From Monosporascus cannonballus (taxonomy: Eukaryota; Ascomycota; Sordariomycetes; Xylariales), in assembly GCA_004154925.1 (NCBI GenBank), contig QJNS01000120.1:62001-126000 (forward strand): a DNA stretch of 64,000 nucleotides, given 5' to 3'. Made by a program: the position numbers and the translations under genes. Under the pieces are notes generated by a model. The model saw nothing but the letters and a program-made list of their open reading frames with translations, was not told the origin of the DNA and ran no database searches. Shown here in pieces: positions 13,501-27,200 of the stretch (its first letter is position 1; every line of letters begins with the position of its first letter).

Positions 13501-15700
13501 TAATATTGTAATCCTACTTAGTTTTGCAAATAAGAAACTTATATTATTTACGTATTTAATATTCGAAATCCTTAATAATTTGGAACCTTATTTTTTAAAT
13601 ACGATTTATAATTAAAAAGGCAAAAATTTTTATTATACTTGTTTTTAATTATTAGGAATTACTTAAAGCCATTATAGCCCGCAAAATAATCAAAATAATC
13701 TTACGTAATGTATTAAAAGGGTTTAAGGGTTCGGCTTTTTAGTAAGCGTTTTAAAATTACCTAAAAGGAGTACGTACAAGCATAAGCCTTATATTTCCGT
13801 CGCGCTATCCCTTTTATAATAACGTTTTCACGTTTTTGATAAGCGATTTTAATACCGCAAATTCTAAGTGCTCTAACTTTAGGTACCAAAAATTCTTTGT
13901 TTTTATATAGAGGCATAAATAATCTTTCGATCGTTTTTACGGCCTTCTTTTTTTCTTTTTATTAATCATCGGATATATCAAAATTTTAGCTAAGTTATGC
14001 GAAATTACTAGTAAAATATTTGAATAAAAGGAAAACGGTTTATATTCGAAAAAAACTAAGTTATATAATTATTAGAATTTCGCAAAAATAATATTTTCCT
14101 TAATTTTTCTTATTTTAAAAGAGTAATCCAGATTATAGTACCAAATTTTAACTTTACGAAATAAAGCTTTTGAAATAATATTAACGTAAAATTCTTCTAT
14201 TATTACTATATTTTTTAAGTATAAGATTATGCTTTGATTTACTAAAAGCTTTATGTAATACTTTTTTAATTATTTTTTTTGTGCCATTGATCGAGAATAA
14301 GAAAATACCCGTTTCTATTATATTTCTCGTAATATTAGGTATAAAGGTGCTGGGGATAAGCAGGTTTTTAAAGTTTACCAAATACCTAGCCCCGTAATTA
14401 TTAATCAAGGTAGATTCGGATAAAGGGTACGTACCAAAATAAATAATAATATAAATCTTTAAAGTTAAATTAAAAGGATTAAAGGTACGTAAATTGATAT
14501 ATGCTGTAGTAATATTGTCGAATTGCATAATAAGGATAAGCGTTAATTGTTTTATAATTTCCCGAATAATTTCTTTTTACTTCGAAAACTTTACAAGGTT
14601 TTTACGGAACTTTTTTTACCGATTATACTTAAACCGTTTACGAATCTCCTTAATATCTTTTTAGTTTAGGTGGCGGAATTTTCGGATAATTATCTCCGTG
14701 ATTGCAAAACGTAGGTAAACGTATTTGTTAAGCTTTTATAAGTAAGTTTTATTTAACATAATTAAGCAGAGATATTTGTTCCTTTTTTTCTTAGGCGCAT
14801 TTAGCGGAATAGAACTTATGTTAGATTACGATGGTACTTTTTTTTCAGATTGCGATCCTGGTAATATAATGGCGAAGATTCCGAGTTTTTTAGTTTTAGC
14901 CCTTAATTTGTTTTCATGGTATATGACCGAAAACCAATTTTTAAATTCCTTTAAGCTTATTATAAACCTGCCAAAAGAATTATTCTTAATAAGATTAATT
15001 AATTTCCGTTACTCTTATTCTAGTGCAAAATGTTTTTTTACGGCGTTCAAAAAATCCTTTGCTGCAAACGTTCCCTTAATTTCTTAGAGATTATACACTT
15101 TCGCTTTAATATAAGTAACGTACCAAGTCTAATGTTATTAATTAGGCTTTATATAACCTACCTTAGTTAGGCGTAAGGTTTTATGGTAGTTTTCGCGCAT
15201 TTTCAAAATAGTACTTAGCAAAAAAAAGGCGAATTAATCCTTTAGTTCTCTAAGCAAATCCTATACCGTAATTTTTCCTTAAATAATCAAGGTAACTTAG
15301 GCGTTGTTAAGGATCTGGCTTTTTATTATTACGTTAATCTATATCTAAATATTAAGGTATTAGATATTAGTTTTGGAAATTTCCTATTACTTTTTGCGTA
15401 CGGTTTCCGTAAAACGCTTAATATCCCTGTTATATTTCTTTTCGAGAATATTAGAAAATAACTTTTTGGGTTTTTTTGAAAAAGGTTTACGTTAAACGAT
15501 ATCAGTATAAAAGCTTTCCTAAAAAGTTAATAGCTTTACATATTATTTTTTTACTGTGGCGTTAACTTCTACAATATATTTTTCGATCGAAAGGATTTTC
15601 CGAAGGCTCGTAAAATGATTTGCGTCAAGTGTATCATGGTTTATAAGGTGTCATACGCCGCGTAAAATAATGTTAAATCGTAAAAAAAGAAACCAATTAA
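10560..15700 (-). pseudogene. copia gag-pol relic
   Basis: Read on the minus strand. A long open piece (14181-14528) contains TLINNYGARYLVN, a degraded aspartic protease active-site region of copia type (DSGA.. expected). Near 10590-10745 there is the RNase H C-terminus, with QTI....KINI.LRYIDI.NI.LR.KQIR, matching the fungal copia pattern of DNQ.TI..RHVDIHNHWLRQE. Integrase and reverse transcriptase must lie between, but RIP stops obscure their catalytic motifs. Gag would occupy about 14.7-15.7 kb. Confidence 0.75.
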
Positions 15701-15848
15701 AATACCTAAAACGATCCTTAAAGAATACGTTCTTAGGAATGGGATCATCCGACATAATGGATAATGTGGTATTTTAAATCAGTAAATAGAAAGTTGCGAT
15801 TAATTTAACTATAATTATTTTGCGCAGTTAGAATACCGGGTTTATAAC

Positions 15849-16035
15849 TATTATAATTAGGCTGATTGCGAGAAAAAGTTGCATAAAATATGAAAAATAA
15901 TAATTATCCAATTACAATTAAGCTTTAAGGAACGGTAGCTAGGAAGCTTTCTATATACTGTGGGAACGCCGGAATAAGGTTTTTCCGGGTGCTGTGAAGC
16001 TTGATAACTAACACAGATACCCCTATTCCACGACA
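15849..16035 (-). repeat. Copia LTR, right copy (5' LTR of the element)
   Basis: 187 bp matching 8951-9137. Its outer side is followed by CTATA, the RIPed right copy of the CCATA target duplication. Confidence 0.9.
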
Positions 16036-16553
16036 CTATACCTAAATCACCCAGGATTTATTAGAGCTTGTGCTTTTAACTCTAACGGATATGCCTTGTT
16101 TAAGGATGGCAGGGCAGCCCTTACGATGGACCCCGGGGAACGGCCAAAAATTATTTGTGATATTTAGCATTTGTGCTCAAATTAGATTCCGATTGGCGCC
16201 CCGGTAAGGCGTAAAGGGCGGATCCCTAATATTGTTGGAACAGGTTATATCCATTATCTGCGAAGGCTTGTTATTCCCCCTTGAAACATCGGCATATCCG
16301 ATCACAGTGCCTCCAGGGCTAGAATTAAGAATCCTAAGCGCTGTGAGCCAGGCCTAGACGGCCAAAATAATATGGGCTAGGGCTTGGTGACGTGGTCGTA
16401 GCCATAATTCTGGCCTCGAGCTTTTTGGAACATGGCTGGATCTGACACGTCAGGATGCCTTTAAAGAGTAAGGCAGATTTTTGGCTAACGAACGATAAAG
16501 TCGCCACTGGCTGACCCGAGAGCTTATCTGTCATCTTAGAACATATCTGTTGG
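16036..16553. other. Pre-insertion spacer between copia and gypsy 3
   Basis: Near-normal composition and no supportable gene. It ends with GTTGG (16549-16553), the left target duplication of gypsy element 3, and begins with the right copia duplication. Confidence 0.55.
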
Positions 16554-16949
16554 TATGACGGCTAAGGGGTTTAACCAACTATTAAACCTTAGTCGTACGG
16601 GTTTATATTGGCAGAAGTATTGTAAGAATCTAAGTAATAAATATAATAACGTATTACGTTTTGTAATACTAAAGGTACTTTCGGTAACGAATTATTATTA
16701 CAAACTAAAGTTATTTAAATTGTAGAAATAATAAACGTATATATGCTTATTCTGGTTTAAGGTGCTTAAACGGCTTAAATCCTTGAACCCGTTAAACCCT
16801 TTGAGCTCCTTTGCCGGCTTAAGAGGTTTAAGGTATTTGGCACCTTAAAACCTTTAAACTGGTTACGTAATGTCTTAACTAGGTTCGGAACTTGATTTTT
16901 TTTAAGTTTTCGACCGTTTTCCAGGAGCTAAAACCGTTAGGTTATAATA
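16554..16949 (-). repeat. 3' LTR of gypsy element 3 (396 bp)
   Basis: Homologous to 22929-23323. Terminal TGTGACGG (here TATGACGG) at the left edge and GGTTATAATA at the right edge. Confidence 0.9.
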
Positions 16950-17059
16950 CGATTTTCCCTTTTTCAAGATTTTTATTCCTAAAAATCAAATTATTACGTT
17001 ATTTATTTTGGTAAATAATTTTTCTTTTTTTATATTTATTATATCGGGCCGTATTAAAA

Positions 17060-17460
17060 GATCTAGGTTTCGTAAACGTATTAACGCCCTTATTTTTTTT
17101 AAAACGCATTAACCGTTTAAATTTTAAAATACTTTTTTGGTTTCGTTATAAAAAAGAGAGTACGGAATATAAGGTTATTCGAAGTTCTTTAAAATGTACG
17201 CGTTATATTTATTATAGTAATCCTTATAATATTTTTTGTCTATTAAAAACCAAGTATTCAAAATCTTTAAATAAAGAAAATCGTTTAAAACGCGAAAAAA
17301 AAATTCGCAAAACATTACGAACGGCTATTAATAAATTAAACCATTTATAAAAGCAAAGGCGGTTATTTCGTTATCGTAATATTAAGATATTTTGGTGCAA
17401 TATTTAAAGTACGGAAACAAAAAAGAAATTTGAACGTTTTAAAAAAAACAAAAATAATTA
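17060..17460 (+). pseudogene. Antisense Cys/Lys-rich coiled-coil ORF relic in element 3
   Basis: The strand opposite to pol, between 3' LTR and chromodomain, is readable over more than 100 codons with few stops. It begins with a Cys-containing stretch (CTRYIYY.NPYNIFC) and continues into a basic coiled coil (NRLKREKKIRKTLRTAINKL, then KQRRLFRYRNIKIFW). This resembles fungal proteins with a short CxxC-type N-terminal part and an RLRKQ.R.L...M coiled coil. It is the best-preserved of the three antisense relics. Function unknown. Confidence 0.6.
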
Positions 17461-17479
17461 GAGGTTGTTTTTATAGTTG

Positions 17480-20400
17480 CCATGTTAATATAAGCCGCGT
17501 TTCCGGCCGGCTAATTCGATATCCCGGTTATTAATTAATCGACCGTTAACTAGAACGCGCCCGTTATTATTAGTAAAAGTTTTTTAATAAGCGTTAAACG
17601 TTAATAAGATTTTTGGCAGGTTTTTAAATATTTTCGAAATCCGGATATTTTTTTTTACTTAATTAGATATTAGGTAAATCCGTTTTATTTTCGTATATCG
17701 AAAACTTTCTTTATTTTGTATGCTGATTTATTTTTTATTTTTATATCATTTTGTACCGTATATATTTTAATTATTTCTGTTACTGATTTGAATAAAACAA
17801 TGTAAAAAATTAAATAGAATTTAATTTTTAATAATAGTTTTAATTAGTAATTATTTTCTAAGATTTTCTTAATAATTTTATATGGACCGATGTACTTGAA
17901 ATCGAATTTTCTATCGGGTCGTTTTATTTAAATATATTTGGTAACGAGAAAAACCATTTTCCCTTTTTCAAATATTAATTTCTTTAATTTTTTCCGGTTA
18001 TAATATTTATTTATTTAATTCCGTACGAATTCTAGTTTTGTCTTTATTTTTTGGTATAACTGTTATAGTTACTTTAATGTTCAAATTATTTTAATATTAA
18101 TTATATTATCATTATGTGTTTTTTTATAAATATTTGGAATAAATTTAAAATTTGCGTTCGTAAATATTATTTTAATGTTTTTATAGGAATTGGTATTATA
18201 AGTTAATTATGCGATTAATAATTTTCCAATTTAATTATTTTGTTCGTAATTAATATAATATTATAAATAACCTTTTAAGGTTTAATTCGTTCGTTTTATT
18301 TATCTATTTATTTAAAGCTTAAATACGTTAGATAATTTATAATTTAAGCCGATTTATATTATAATACTTTGCCAAAATTTAAATACGAATATTAATCTTT
18401 TATTTAAAATAATTTCCATTAATAATCCGTATATTTTAAAAATATATTTTGAAAAAAATGTATATTATTTGTTCGGCATTTACTTTCTTATAATATGGTA
18501 AAAAATAAAAAAAATTTCGTAAATCCGTCAACGATTACGAAACTACTATCGTAATATATTCCCATAGCTGGACTTTTTAATATAGGAAATTTGGTAATAA
18601 AATAAAATATAATTAAATACTATAATCGTTTAATAATTGGTAATAATTATAACTTTTTATATAGCTTATATCGTTAAGCCTTTATTTTAACGCAAATATC
18701 GCATTATTGTATGATTTTCTATACCGTTAATTTTATTTTAGGAAAGGAATATATACGTCGAAATCGCTTCAAAGTTTTATAAATCTCTAGATATTTATGT
18801 AACTGATATTCGTATATTTTTCGTACTATATCCTTTAGGTATTTTTTTAGAATTCGTATTTTATTCGTTTTTTAGTTTTCTGGAAAACCGGTATTATACT
18901 GCTAAATCTCCTAATATATATTAAAAGGTACTGCCTGGATTGTCGCAATTTGTTACGGGCGTAAATATCCTTCCGTAATACTATCGAAAATTATATAGCT
19001 AATTTTAACGAATTTCTTTCGAGATCTGGTTACATGCTTAAGGTATTTACTTTATTATTTAAGCCTTTTTTGTGGATAATAACGAAATCGAAATTCGCCA
19101 ATTCTTTTGCGTATTTTAAGTATTATTTCGTAAATTCTTTAGTCGTAATAAATCGGGTAAAAATTTAATAATTTATATAAACTTTAATCTAGTACAAATT
19201 TCCCTTTAAAAAATACTTAAATTTTTGAAATGCTATAATAATGGCCATAAATTCCTTATCTAAAATACCGTAATTAAATTCGGCTTTTTTTAATTTATTT
19301 AAAAAAAATAATAAAGTACAATTTACCTTAATTATTTCGTTATTTAATTATTAGGTTTAATACGTAATCCGAAATATCGGTTTTTAATTTAATAAAACGG
19401 TTAGGATCGTATATAATTAATATTGGTTCGCTGGTAATTATATTTTTAATATTTTAAAATACTTTTTCCGTATTTGGCGTTTATTTAAATTCCTTTTTGT
19501 TTCGTAAAATTCGTTTAGGATATAATTATTTTGCTAAAATTTCGAATAAACTTTTTATAATAATTGGCGAATCCGAAAAATACTTATACCTTTTTAACTA
19601 CAATTAATATTTATTATTTTATAACTGTAATACTTTTTGAGGTTTATTTTAATATATTGTGAGATAATGACATATTCTAAATATTTTATTTCCTATATAT
19701 AGAATTAATTGTTTTATTGCGTTAATAAATATTTTTGCGTCTTATAAAGTTTAAAAAATTTATAAATATATTTTGCGTATTTTTGTTCTGTTTCCGAAAA
19801 AATAAAAATATCGTCGAAATAATAAACAATAAAAATAACGAGGTATTTTGATAATATATGGTTTATTATTCGTTAGAAAATTACTTGTACGTTCGTAAAT
19901 CCTATTAATATAATTAAATACTTAAATAATCCGTATTTTATTTTAAAGTTTATTCTTTATTTATTTTGTTTATTTTAATAAAGTTATATTTATTTTTAAA
20001 ATCGAATATTATGAATTATTTGGCTCCGTAAAGTTGGTCTTTCATTTCCGTAATTAGGGGTAATAATATGCGGTTTTTAACGGTAATATTATGTAGTTGT
20101 CGATAATTAATCATAAGTCGTAATTTTTCGTTTTTTTTCGGTACGAAAAATATAAGATATTTTGCTAGTAATTTTGAAAGTCGAATTTATTTTTTTATAA
20201 TGGATTTTTTATGTATTTTCTAAAAGTACGCAATTCGTTTTCGTTAAGATTATAAATAAGGTAAAACTTTATTAAAGATTTTTTCTTAAGCATTATTTTA
20301 TGATTTTATTCGCTATATTTCAGTAATTTCGTATTAAGCTTTTTTTTAAAAATTTATTTATATTTATGGTATTATGGTAATATATTAATTAGATTTTTTT

Positions 20401-22600
20401 ATTTTTAAGACTATTATTTTAAATCGTGATTTAGCTGTTTTAATTTCGTTTTAATAATAATAACAATACGTTATATATTTTAATACCCGGTTTTTTTTTT
20501 GTATTTTAAATTTTTAGGTAATAAGGTTTTTATCGTATTTTTATGCTTACATTCGTTGCTACTATTAATCGAATGTTAAGATCTAAATTCTTTTTTGTTA
20601 ATAGGATATAAAACGAATTTTATTTAGTTAATTTTTTTATTAATTAAGATTTCGTACTAATGTACCTATAATAATCCTAGGATTATATTATAATTCTTAA
20701 ATAAAACGATATCAAAATTAATTATTTAATATCGTTTTTGGACAAAAATCTCGAAATAATTAATTTCGCGTATAATTGTTCCGTTATTATAAATAAATTC
20801 TTAATTTTTGGTATTTGTCGTTATATATGTGTTCAATTTGTATTTCCATAATAATTTAAGTTTATTAAGCATATTTAGTATAATATAATTCTTATTTAAA
20901 GTTTTATAATTTATTATTACGATATATTAATACGTTCCGATTCGTATATTTATAGTAATAAAGTTATTAATAGTTTTTATCGTTACGTTTGAAATCTTTT
21001 ATAAAAAGTCTTTTTAATTTTTTTAAGTTCTTTTCTTTTATTACTTTCTCATAAGTAACGTTTTTATAATTTTTATACGAATTTATTAAGTTTTATTTAT
21101 ATTTTTTCGTTTAACGCGTTAAATCAATATATTTGTTATTATTATAGGTATATTATTTCTTTATTTTATATTAATTATTTTTAAATTTTTTATAATTGTT
21201 TTCTTGATTAAATAAATCGTTTTTTATATTTACGACTATATTTTATTACACGGTATTTTAATTATTCTTTTAAATATTTTTTATAAATTAACGATTTTTT
21301 AAATAATCGTATTTGTTAAAATATATAATAAATATTAATTAAAAATAGAAATCCGTAATAATCTTCTGGTAATATTTCTTTAATATATATTAAATTAATC
21401 TTTTCCGTTTAATAATTATATTATTTAAAATAATAAAAGGGTTTTTTTACGGGTAGTATTTTTTAAGCTATGTTTTTATTGCGGTTAATTACGGAATTTT
21501 TTTAACATTATAAATCAAAAATATCGATATTATTATTTATTATTTTTGTTATTTTTATTACGGTAAGGAAAATCGAATTCTTTAAAATATATACGGGTAA
21601 TCCGTTTATAGATATATTATTTTTACTTTTCGTTATCGAGATATTCTTATTATTAATAATATATAGTATATATTTTGCTATATCGATTACGGATTCCGGA
21701 ATAAACCTTTTTTGTTTAATTTTAATAATTGCGTAATTATTTTTATAATGTTTTTTTATTATATTTGCCATATTTATTAAATTAACTTTTTAATTTTTCG
21801 TATTTTTCGTTAAATCCTTTATCGTAACAAGTTTTATTAGATTTTTTGTTATAAAGAACCTAGTACATATTTAGGTTAAATTATGTTAATATATTTATTT
21901 CCATTTTTTTAATTATTTTTAAAATTAGTTTTCAAATATAGGTTTTTAATTATCTTAGTAAGGTTTTTTAGATATTTTATATTATATTACTTTATGTTTT
22001 ATTTTATTATAATTATAATATTTAATTTGGCTTTAATGTTTTTATTAATAACTTTTAATTTCATAAATTTTGATTTTATATCGCAAAAAATATTATTACG
22101 TTAAAAAATATTAGTGTTAATTATATATCGGAATTTATTATTATTCTTTCCTTTAATTTTTTTATATATTATATATATTATAGGTTATCAATTTTAATTA
22201 TTATAACGATATAATCCGATAAATAATTAGGCCGATTAAATTTAAAAAAAAGTTTTTAAGTTATTAAAACATATAATTCATATTTTTTTCAGTTTTAATT
22301 TAATTTAATTATTAATTAAATAAAAGTACTACCGTAATTAAATACGGATTTTTTATTAAAAGTATTAAATTTATATTTTCTTTTTAATTTTTTATTTATT
22401 ATTTTAAAGATTTTCGTTAATATTTATTCGAATTATTTGTAAAAATTATAAATTTATATTATTTTTCAATTAGATTTATTAATTAATAAAATAATATAGT
22501 TTTTATTACTGATTTCAATTAAATAATTATATTTCCAATACATCGTGTAATTACAAATTTTATATGTATAATAAAAATAATAAATTAAAAAAATATCCGA
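17480..22600 (-). pseudogene. gag-pol relic of gypsy element 3
   Basis: In minus-strand order: a gag-side segment (21508-21771) ending NNNIDIFDL, the same block as in element 1 near 2860; reverse transcriptase with IVYYFDDIFIFS-like sequence (catalytic YFDD at 19810-19821); integrase around 18.4-18.7 kb; chromodomain near 17.6-17.7 kb. Stops are everywhere. Homology to elements 1 and 2 shows the three are one family. Confidence 0.85.
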
Positions 22601-22928
22601 ACTATATTCGATATTAAATTTAAAATAATTACAATTTAATTAAAATCTTGTCGAAAATTTCGGGTATAAAAGTTTAAAAAAGTTTTAAACTTTTAATAAA
22701 ATTTAATTAAATAATTTAAATTATTTATAAACTGTTTAAAAGAAAATCGTAAAATCATTATTATTATTTTTAAGTTAAATAATACGTTTATTTATGGTAA
22801 CCAGATATCGAAATTTTTTTAAATTTTATTTTAATATTTAAATCATTAGAAATTTAATAAATAAATTATTTAAGTTATTCATTAATACATATAATATTAA
22901 TAATATTATTAAATGAAAATTTATAATA

Positions 22929-23323
22929 TATAATAATTAAATTATTTAATTAATTATTAAACTTTAATTATATAAATTTATATTAATAACAATATCGTAA
23001 AACTTTAAATAAGAAATATAATAATATATTATATTTCGTAATATTAAAAATATTTTAAATAATAAATTATTATTATAAATTAAAATTATTTAAATTATGG
23101 AAATAATAAATATATATATATTTATTTTGGCTTAAGATATTTAAACGGCTTAAACTTTTAAGCCCGTTAAGCCCTTTAAGCTCTTTTGCCGGCTTAAGGG
23201 GCTTAAGGTGCTTGGCACCTTGAGACCTTTGAGCTGGTTACGTGACGTCTTGGCTGGGTTCGGAGCCTGACTTTTTCAAGCTTCCGACCATTTTCCAGGA
23301 GCCAAGACCGTTAGGTCATAACA
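22929..23323 (-). repeat. 5' LTR of gypsy element 3 (395 bp)
   Basis: The left half is extremely AT-rich (RIPed) whereas the right half (about 23130-23323) is nearly unmutated and ends GGTCATAACA, the reverse complement of the LTR start TGTTATGACC. Confidence 0.9.
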
Positions 23324-23858
23324 GTTAGGACCTACAAAACACTGGCCCCACCATTATGCTTCGCTAAAGCTTAATCCACCGTTCGATTTTTCGATAAGGA
23401 TAAGCGGCTAAAGGAACAAGCACTTTTCCTTAATGTCCTATAATATGTATTAAGGGATTACTAGCTGTCCTGTTATTATTGAACTTATCAATAGATAGAT
23501 TTAGTTATTAGGCGACTTACAGTGCTTTATTATACTTGATATCTTAGATATAATACGGTAATCTGATGGCTAATATTAATTGGTCCGTCGTTGTAATAAA
23601 CTAAACCGAAATAGAGATGGTAAGCTTTCATAGCTGTGTCAATAGATATACACTATAGGGTGAGCATTAGCGGGTCCGTGTTTAAATTTAACCTAAGGAC
23701 GTAATTTACTGTTTTAAAGATGGTACGCAACCGTTTTTATTCTAGCATTACAGCCGTTTTCCTCTGCTAATAGTCGATACTTTATTATAAGTCGTATTTA
23801 TTATAAGTTAAAAAAAATCTATATAGTAATATTAACACCTAACGATTTGCATTCTATT
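23324..23858. other. Pre-insertion spacer between gypsy 3 and gypsy 2
   Basis: About 530 bp without a gene I can support. It starts with GTTAG, the right duplication of element 3, and ends with CTATT (23854-23858), the left duplication of element 2. Confidence 0.55.
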
Positions 23859-24227
23859 TGTTACGACCCAACCCAAGATCGGCCACAGAAACGGTCGGAC
23901 CCACATAAGGGGTCACGTAATTTAGATCTCTTTTGGTTTCAAGATCCAAATAAATCCATACAGAATTAACCAAATCCAATAGCATTAGATCTGTAACGAT
24001 TTCAAGATCTAATAAAAATTTATTTAATTTATAAAGATATATATGCTTATTAATTCCATAATTTAATAGCTTTAGTTTGTAATAATAATTTGTTACCTAA
24101 GGTATTTTTGGAATTAAAAAACGTAATACGATTATTATATTTATTATTTAGATTCTTACAATATTCTTGTTAATATAAACCCGTACGATTAAGGTTTAAT
24201 AATTAATTAAATCTTTTAGCCGTTATA
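23859..24227 (+). repeat. 5' LTR of gypsy element 2 (369 bp)
   Basis: Matches 30198-30567. The first ~100 bases (TGTTACGACCCAACCCAAGA...) are unrelated or only weakly related to the LTR starts of elements 1 and 3. Confidence 0.92.
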
Positions 24228-24299
24228 CGTTATAAGCTTTTGTTTAATAATATCGTTAAATTTTGAATAATATTTAATATTGTTAAAATGTCGATTAAC

Positions 24300-27200
24300 G
24301 CTTAAAAAACCTTTATTTAATAATTTTAGGTTCGAATTCGGGAATTAAAGAAAAAAATCTGACAAATTAGAGTTACGTTATTTATTTAAGTTTTCTTTAT
24401 CCGCATAAAACTTAAAAAGCCGGAGCCCTATAATAAAAAGGGCAATTTTTAAATATTTTTGATTTAGATACGAATTTATTTTTGTTTTTTAAACCTTAAT
24501 AACTTAGCGGATTAGGTTTTAGCAGTAAAAATATGCCTAACGGAAAATGCGGTTAATTAATTTGAGCCTATTATAAGAAATTTTCTGTAAATAAGAAAGT
24601 TAAATAGGAAGGATTTTATTAATAAGATTTTTTTACGATATACTAATTTCGAAGATAAAATGTGTAATAATTTTCGGTAATCCGGTAAAGAACGATTTGC
24701 AGCTTAATAATTTCTATAATTTCGACAAAAAAACCCGTATCCAAGTATGCCGTAATTTTCAAAAACTTTGCGGCCAAGGCCGGATAAGGAGATGATAAAG
24801 CCGACGTTTTTATCGATATATTTTATAAAAAGTTAAAAAATAATATAAAAGATAAAATTATTCGGATTAAACGTTTAATTGCTTTAAACTAATATATTAT
24901 AAAAGTAATTAAGATTGATAATCGACAGTTTGAAAAACGATAAAAAAAAAGATAATACGTTTTACGTTTGGGATATAATAAGTCCAATTAAGGGAAAAAA
25001 CGAAACGTACTTTTTATTTTTTATAGAACGGCGTTAAGATCTATAGAACTTGGCGCGACCTATAAATAAGATTGGAGCCAGATTAAGTGCTTTAATTGTG
25101 ACAAAATGGGATATAAAGTTTATAAATGCAAAAAACCTAAAAAGCCATAATAGGATAATTAGATACCTATACCGGAAAGATAATCCAGAAATAATTAAAA
25201 AACGATAATAAGACTATTAATATAATTTAAGCCAAATACGTATCAGCTTTATGGCAAAAGGTTTAATAAAGACTATTATGATAAAAGATTCGACGAAAAA
25301 TACGAAAAGCCAAAAAGCTGGCTTAATAAGTATCGTAAATATAATAAGAAGTATTATAAAGATAATTACGCAAGTATTAAAGTTGGATAAAGGAAATCTG
25401 CCCCGGAAACCCTGATTAATACGGCAAAATATACGCCATATATTGTTAATAATAAAAATATCTCGAATACAAAAAATAAAAGTAATATATTTATAAACGA
25501 ATTACCCGTATGTACTATAAGGGATTCGATTTTTCAAACCGTATCGGAGATAATAAGAATAATAAATAATAGTATCGATATTTTCGAACTATAGCCCTAG
25601 GAGATATTTAATAGTTGGCCGAAATAAAAAACTAGCTCGAAAAAAATAATGTCCGTAAAAAAACCCTTTTTGTTATTATTAATAATGTAATTATTAAATA
25701 AAAGCAAAATTAATTTAACGTATAGTAAAAAAGCACTATTAAAAAGTTATTATAAATCTTTATTCTTAATTAATATTTATTATAAACCCTTAAGAAAAAA
25801 AACTTATTGAAGAAAAAATACGTTAATTTATAAGAAATTTTTAAAATAACAATTAGAATAACGCATAATAAAATATAATCGCAAATATAAGAAAATACTT
25901 TATTCGATAAGAAGAGTAATTATAACGAAATTAGGGATAATTAATATAATTCGAAAAAATAAAATGCTAGCAATAACGACAAACATACGAATTTAACACG
26001 TTAAACGAAAAAATATAGATAGAATTCGACAAATTCGAATAGGAATTAAAAAAAAAGGTTACCTTTAAAAAAGCCGCAGAATAACGAAATCCAAAAAAAT
26101 CACAAAAAAACTCCTAAAAAAGGCTTTAAATGCGACGATAAGAAATATTAATAACCTTATTATTTTAAAAATACAAATCGGAACGTATTAGTATATCGTA
26201 ATAATAAATTGCGAAACTTTGAGCGGGAATTATATTATATCAAATATATTTAATAAACTTAAATTACTATGCAAATATAAGTTAAAACCTTATATAACGA
26301 CGAATGCCGAAAATTAGGAATTCCTTTACGATAACGGAAAAATTATATGCGAAATTAATTATTTCGAAATTTTAGTCCAAAAACGATACTAAATAATTAA
26401 TTTTAATATCCTTTTATTTAGGAACTATAATATAATTTTAGAATTATTATAAATACGTTAATACGGAATCTTAATTAATGCAGGAACTACCCAGATAAAA
26501 TTTATCTTATACCTTATTAATAAATAAAATAAAATTAAGATTTTAACATTCGATTAAAAATAGCGACGAATACAAACATAAAGATATAACAAAAACCTTA
26601 TTACCTAAAGGGATAAAATATAAAAAAACGTGTATTAAAGAAAAATATAACGTATTATTGCTATTATTAAAGCGAAACTAAAGCAATTAAATAACGACCT
26701 AAAATAATAACAATCCTAAAAATTAGAAAATTTAATTAATATACCATTATAATACCATAGATATAACTAGCTTTTCAAAAAGGAACTTAATACGAAATTA
26801 TTAGAATATAACGAATAAAATTATAAAATAATTTTCAAAAAAAGATTTTCGACAAAGTTTTACCTTATTTATAATTGTAACGGAAACGAATTACGTATTT
26901 TCAAAAAGTACTTGGAAAATCGGCTACAAAAAAAATAAATTCGACTTTCGAAATTACTAGCAAAATATTCGATATATTTCGTATCAAAAAAAACGGGAAA
27001 TTACAACCTATAATTAATTATTAATAATTAAACAATATTATTATTAAAAATCGAATATTATTATTTTTAATTCCGGAAATAAAAAACCGATTTTACGGAA
27101 CGAAATAATTTATAACATGCGACCTTAAAGATAAATATAACCTTATCAAAATTAAAAAAGGATACGAATAAAAAATAACTTTTAGAACGAAATATAAATT

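Larger units (their letters stand above)
8951..16035 (-). mobile_element. Full-length Ty1/copia-type LTR retrotransposon, RIP-inactivated
   Basis: Flanked by 187-bp LTRs (8951-9137 and 15849-16035), starting TGTCACAG and ending CCACGACA (CCACGATA in the left copy). The target duplication is CCATA (8946-8950) and CTATA (16036-16040), one C-to-T apart. The coding strand is minus: a protease-like segment lies at 14.2-14.5 kb and an RNase H C-terminal motif at about 10.65 kb, at opposite ends of pol, as expected for a minus-strand element. Assignment to copia rests on the C-terminal RNase H pattern; the other domains are too degraded to read with certainty. Confidence 0.85.
16554..23323 (-). mobile_element. 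Full-length Ty3/gypsy chromovirus, reverse orientation (element 3)
   Basis: LTRs at 16554-16949 and 22929-23323; target duplication GTTGG (16549-16553) and GTTAG (23324-23328), differing by one TG-to-TA change. Pol is on the minus strand, with YFDD at 19810-19821 and chromodomain traces near 17600-17700. A purine tract, seen as TTTTCCCTTTTT on the plus strand at about 16952-16964, adjoins the 3' LTR. The interior is among the most heavily RIPed sequence in the window. The LTR 5' half differs from elements 1 and 2. Confidence 0.93.

Noticed and set aside
14776..15087. 103-codon plus-strand ORF as a gene
   Set aside because: It lies antisense to the copia gag region, in RIPed DNA, with AT-driven Phe/Ile/Asn composition.
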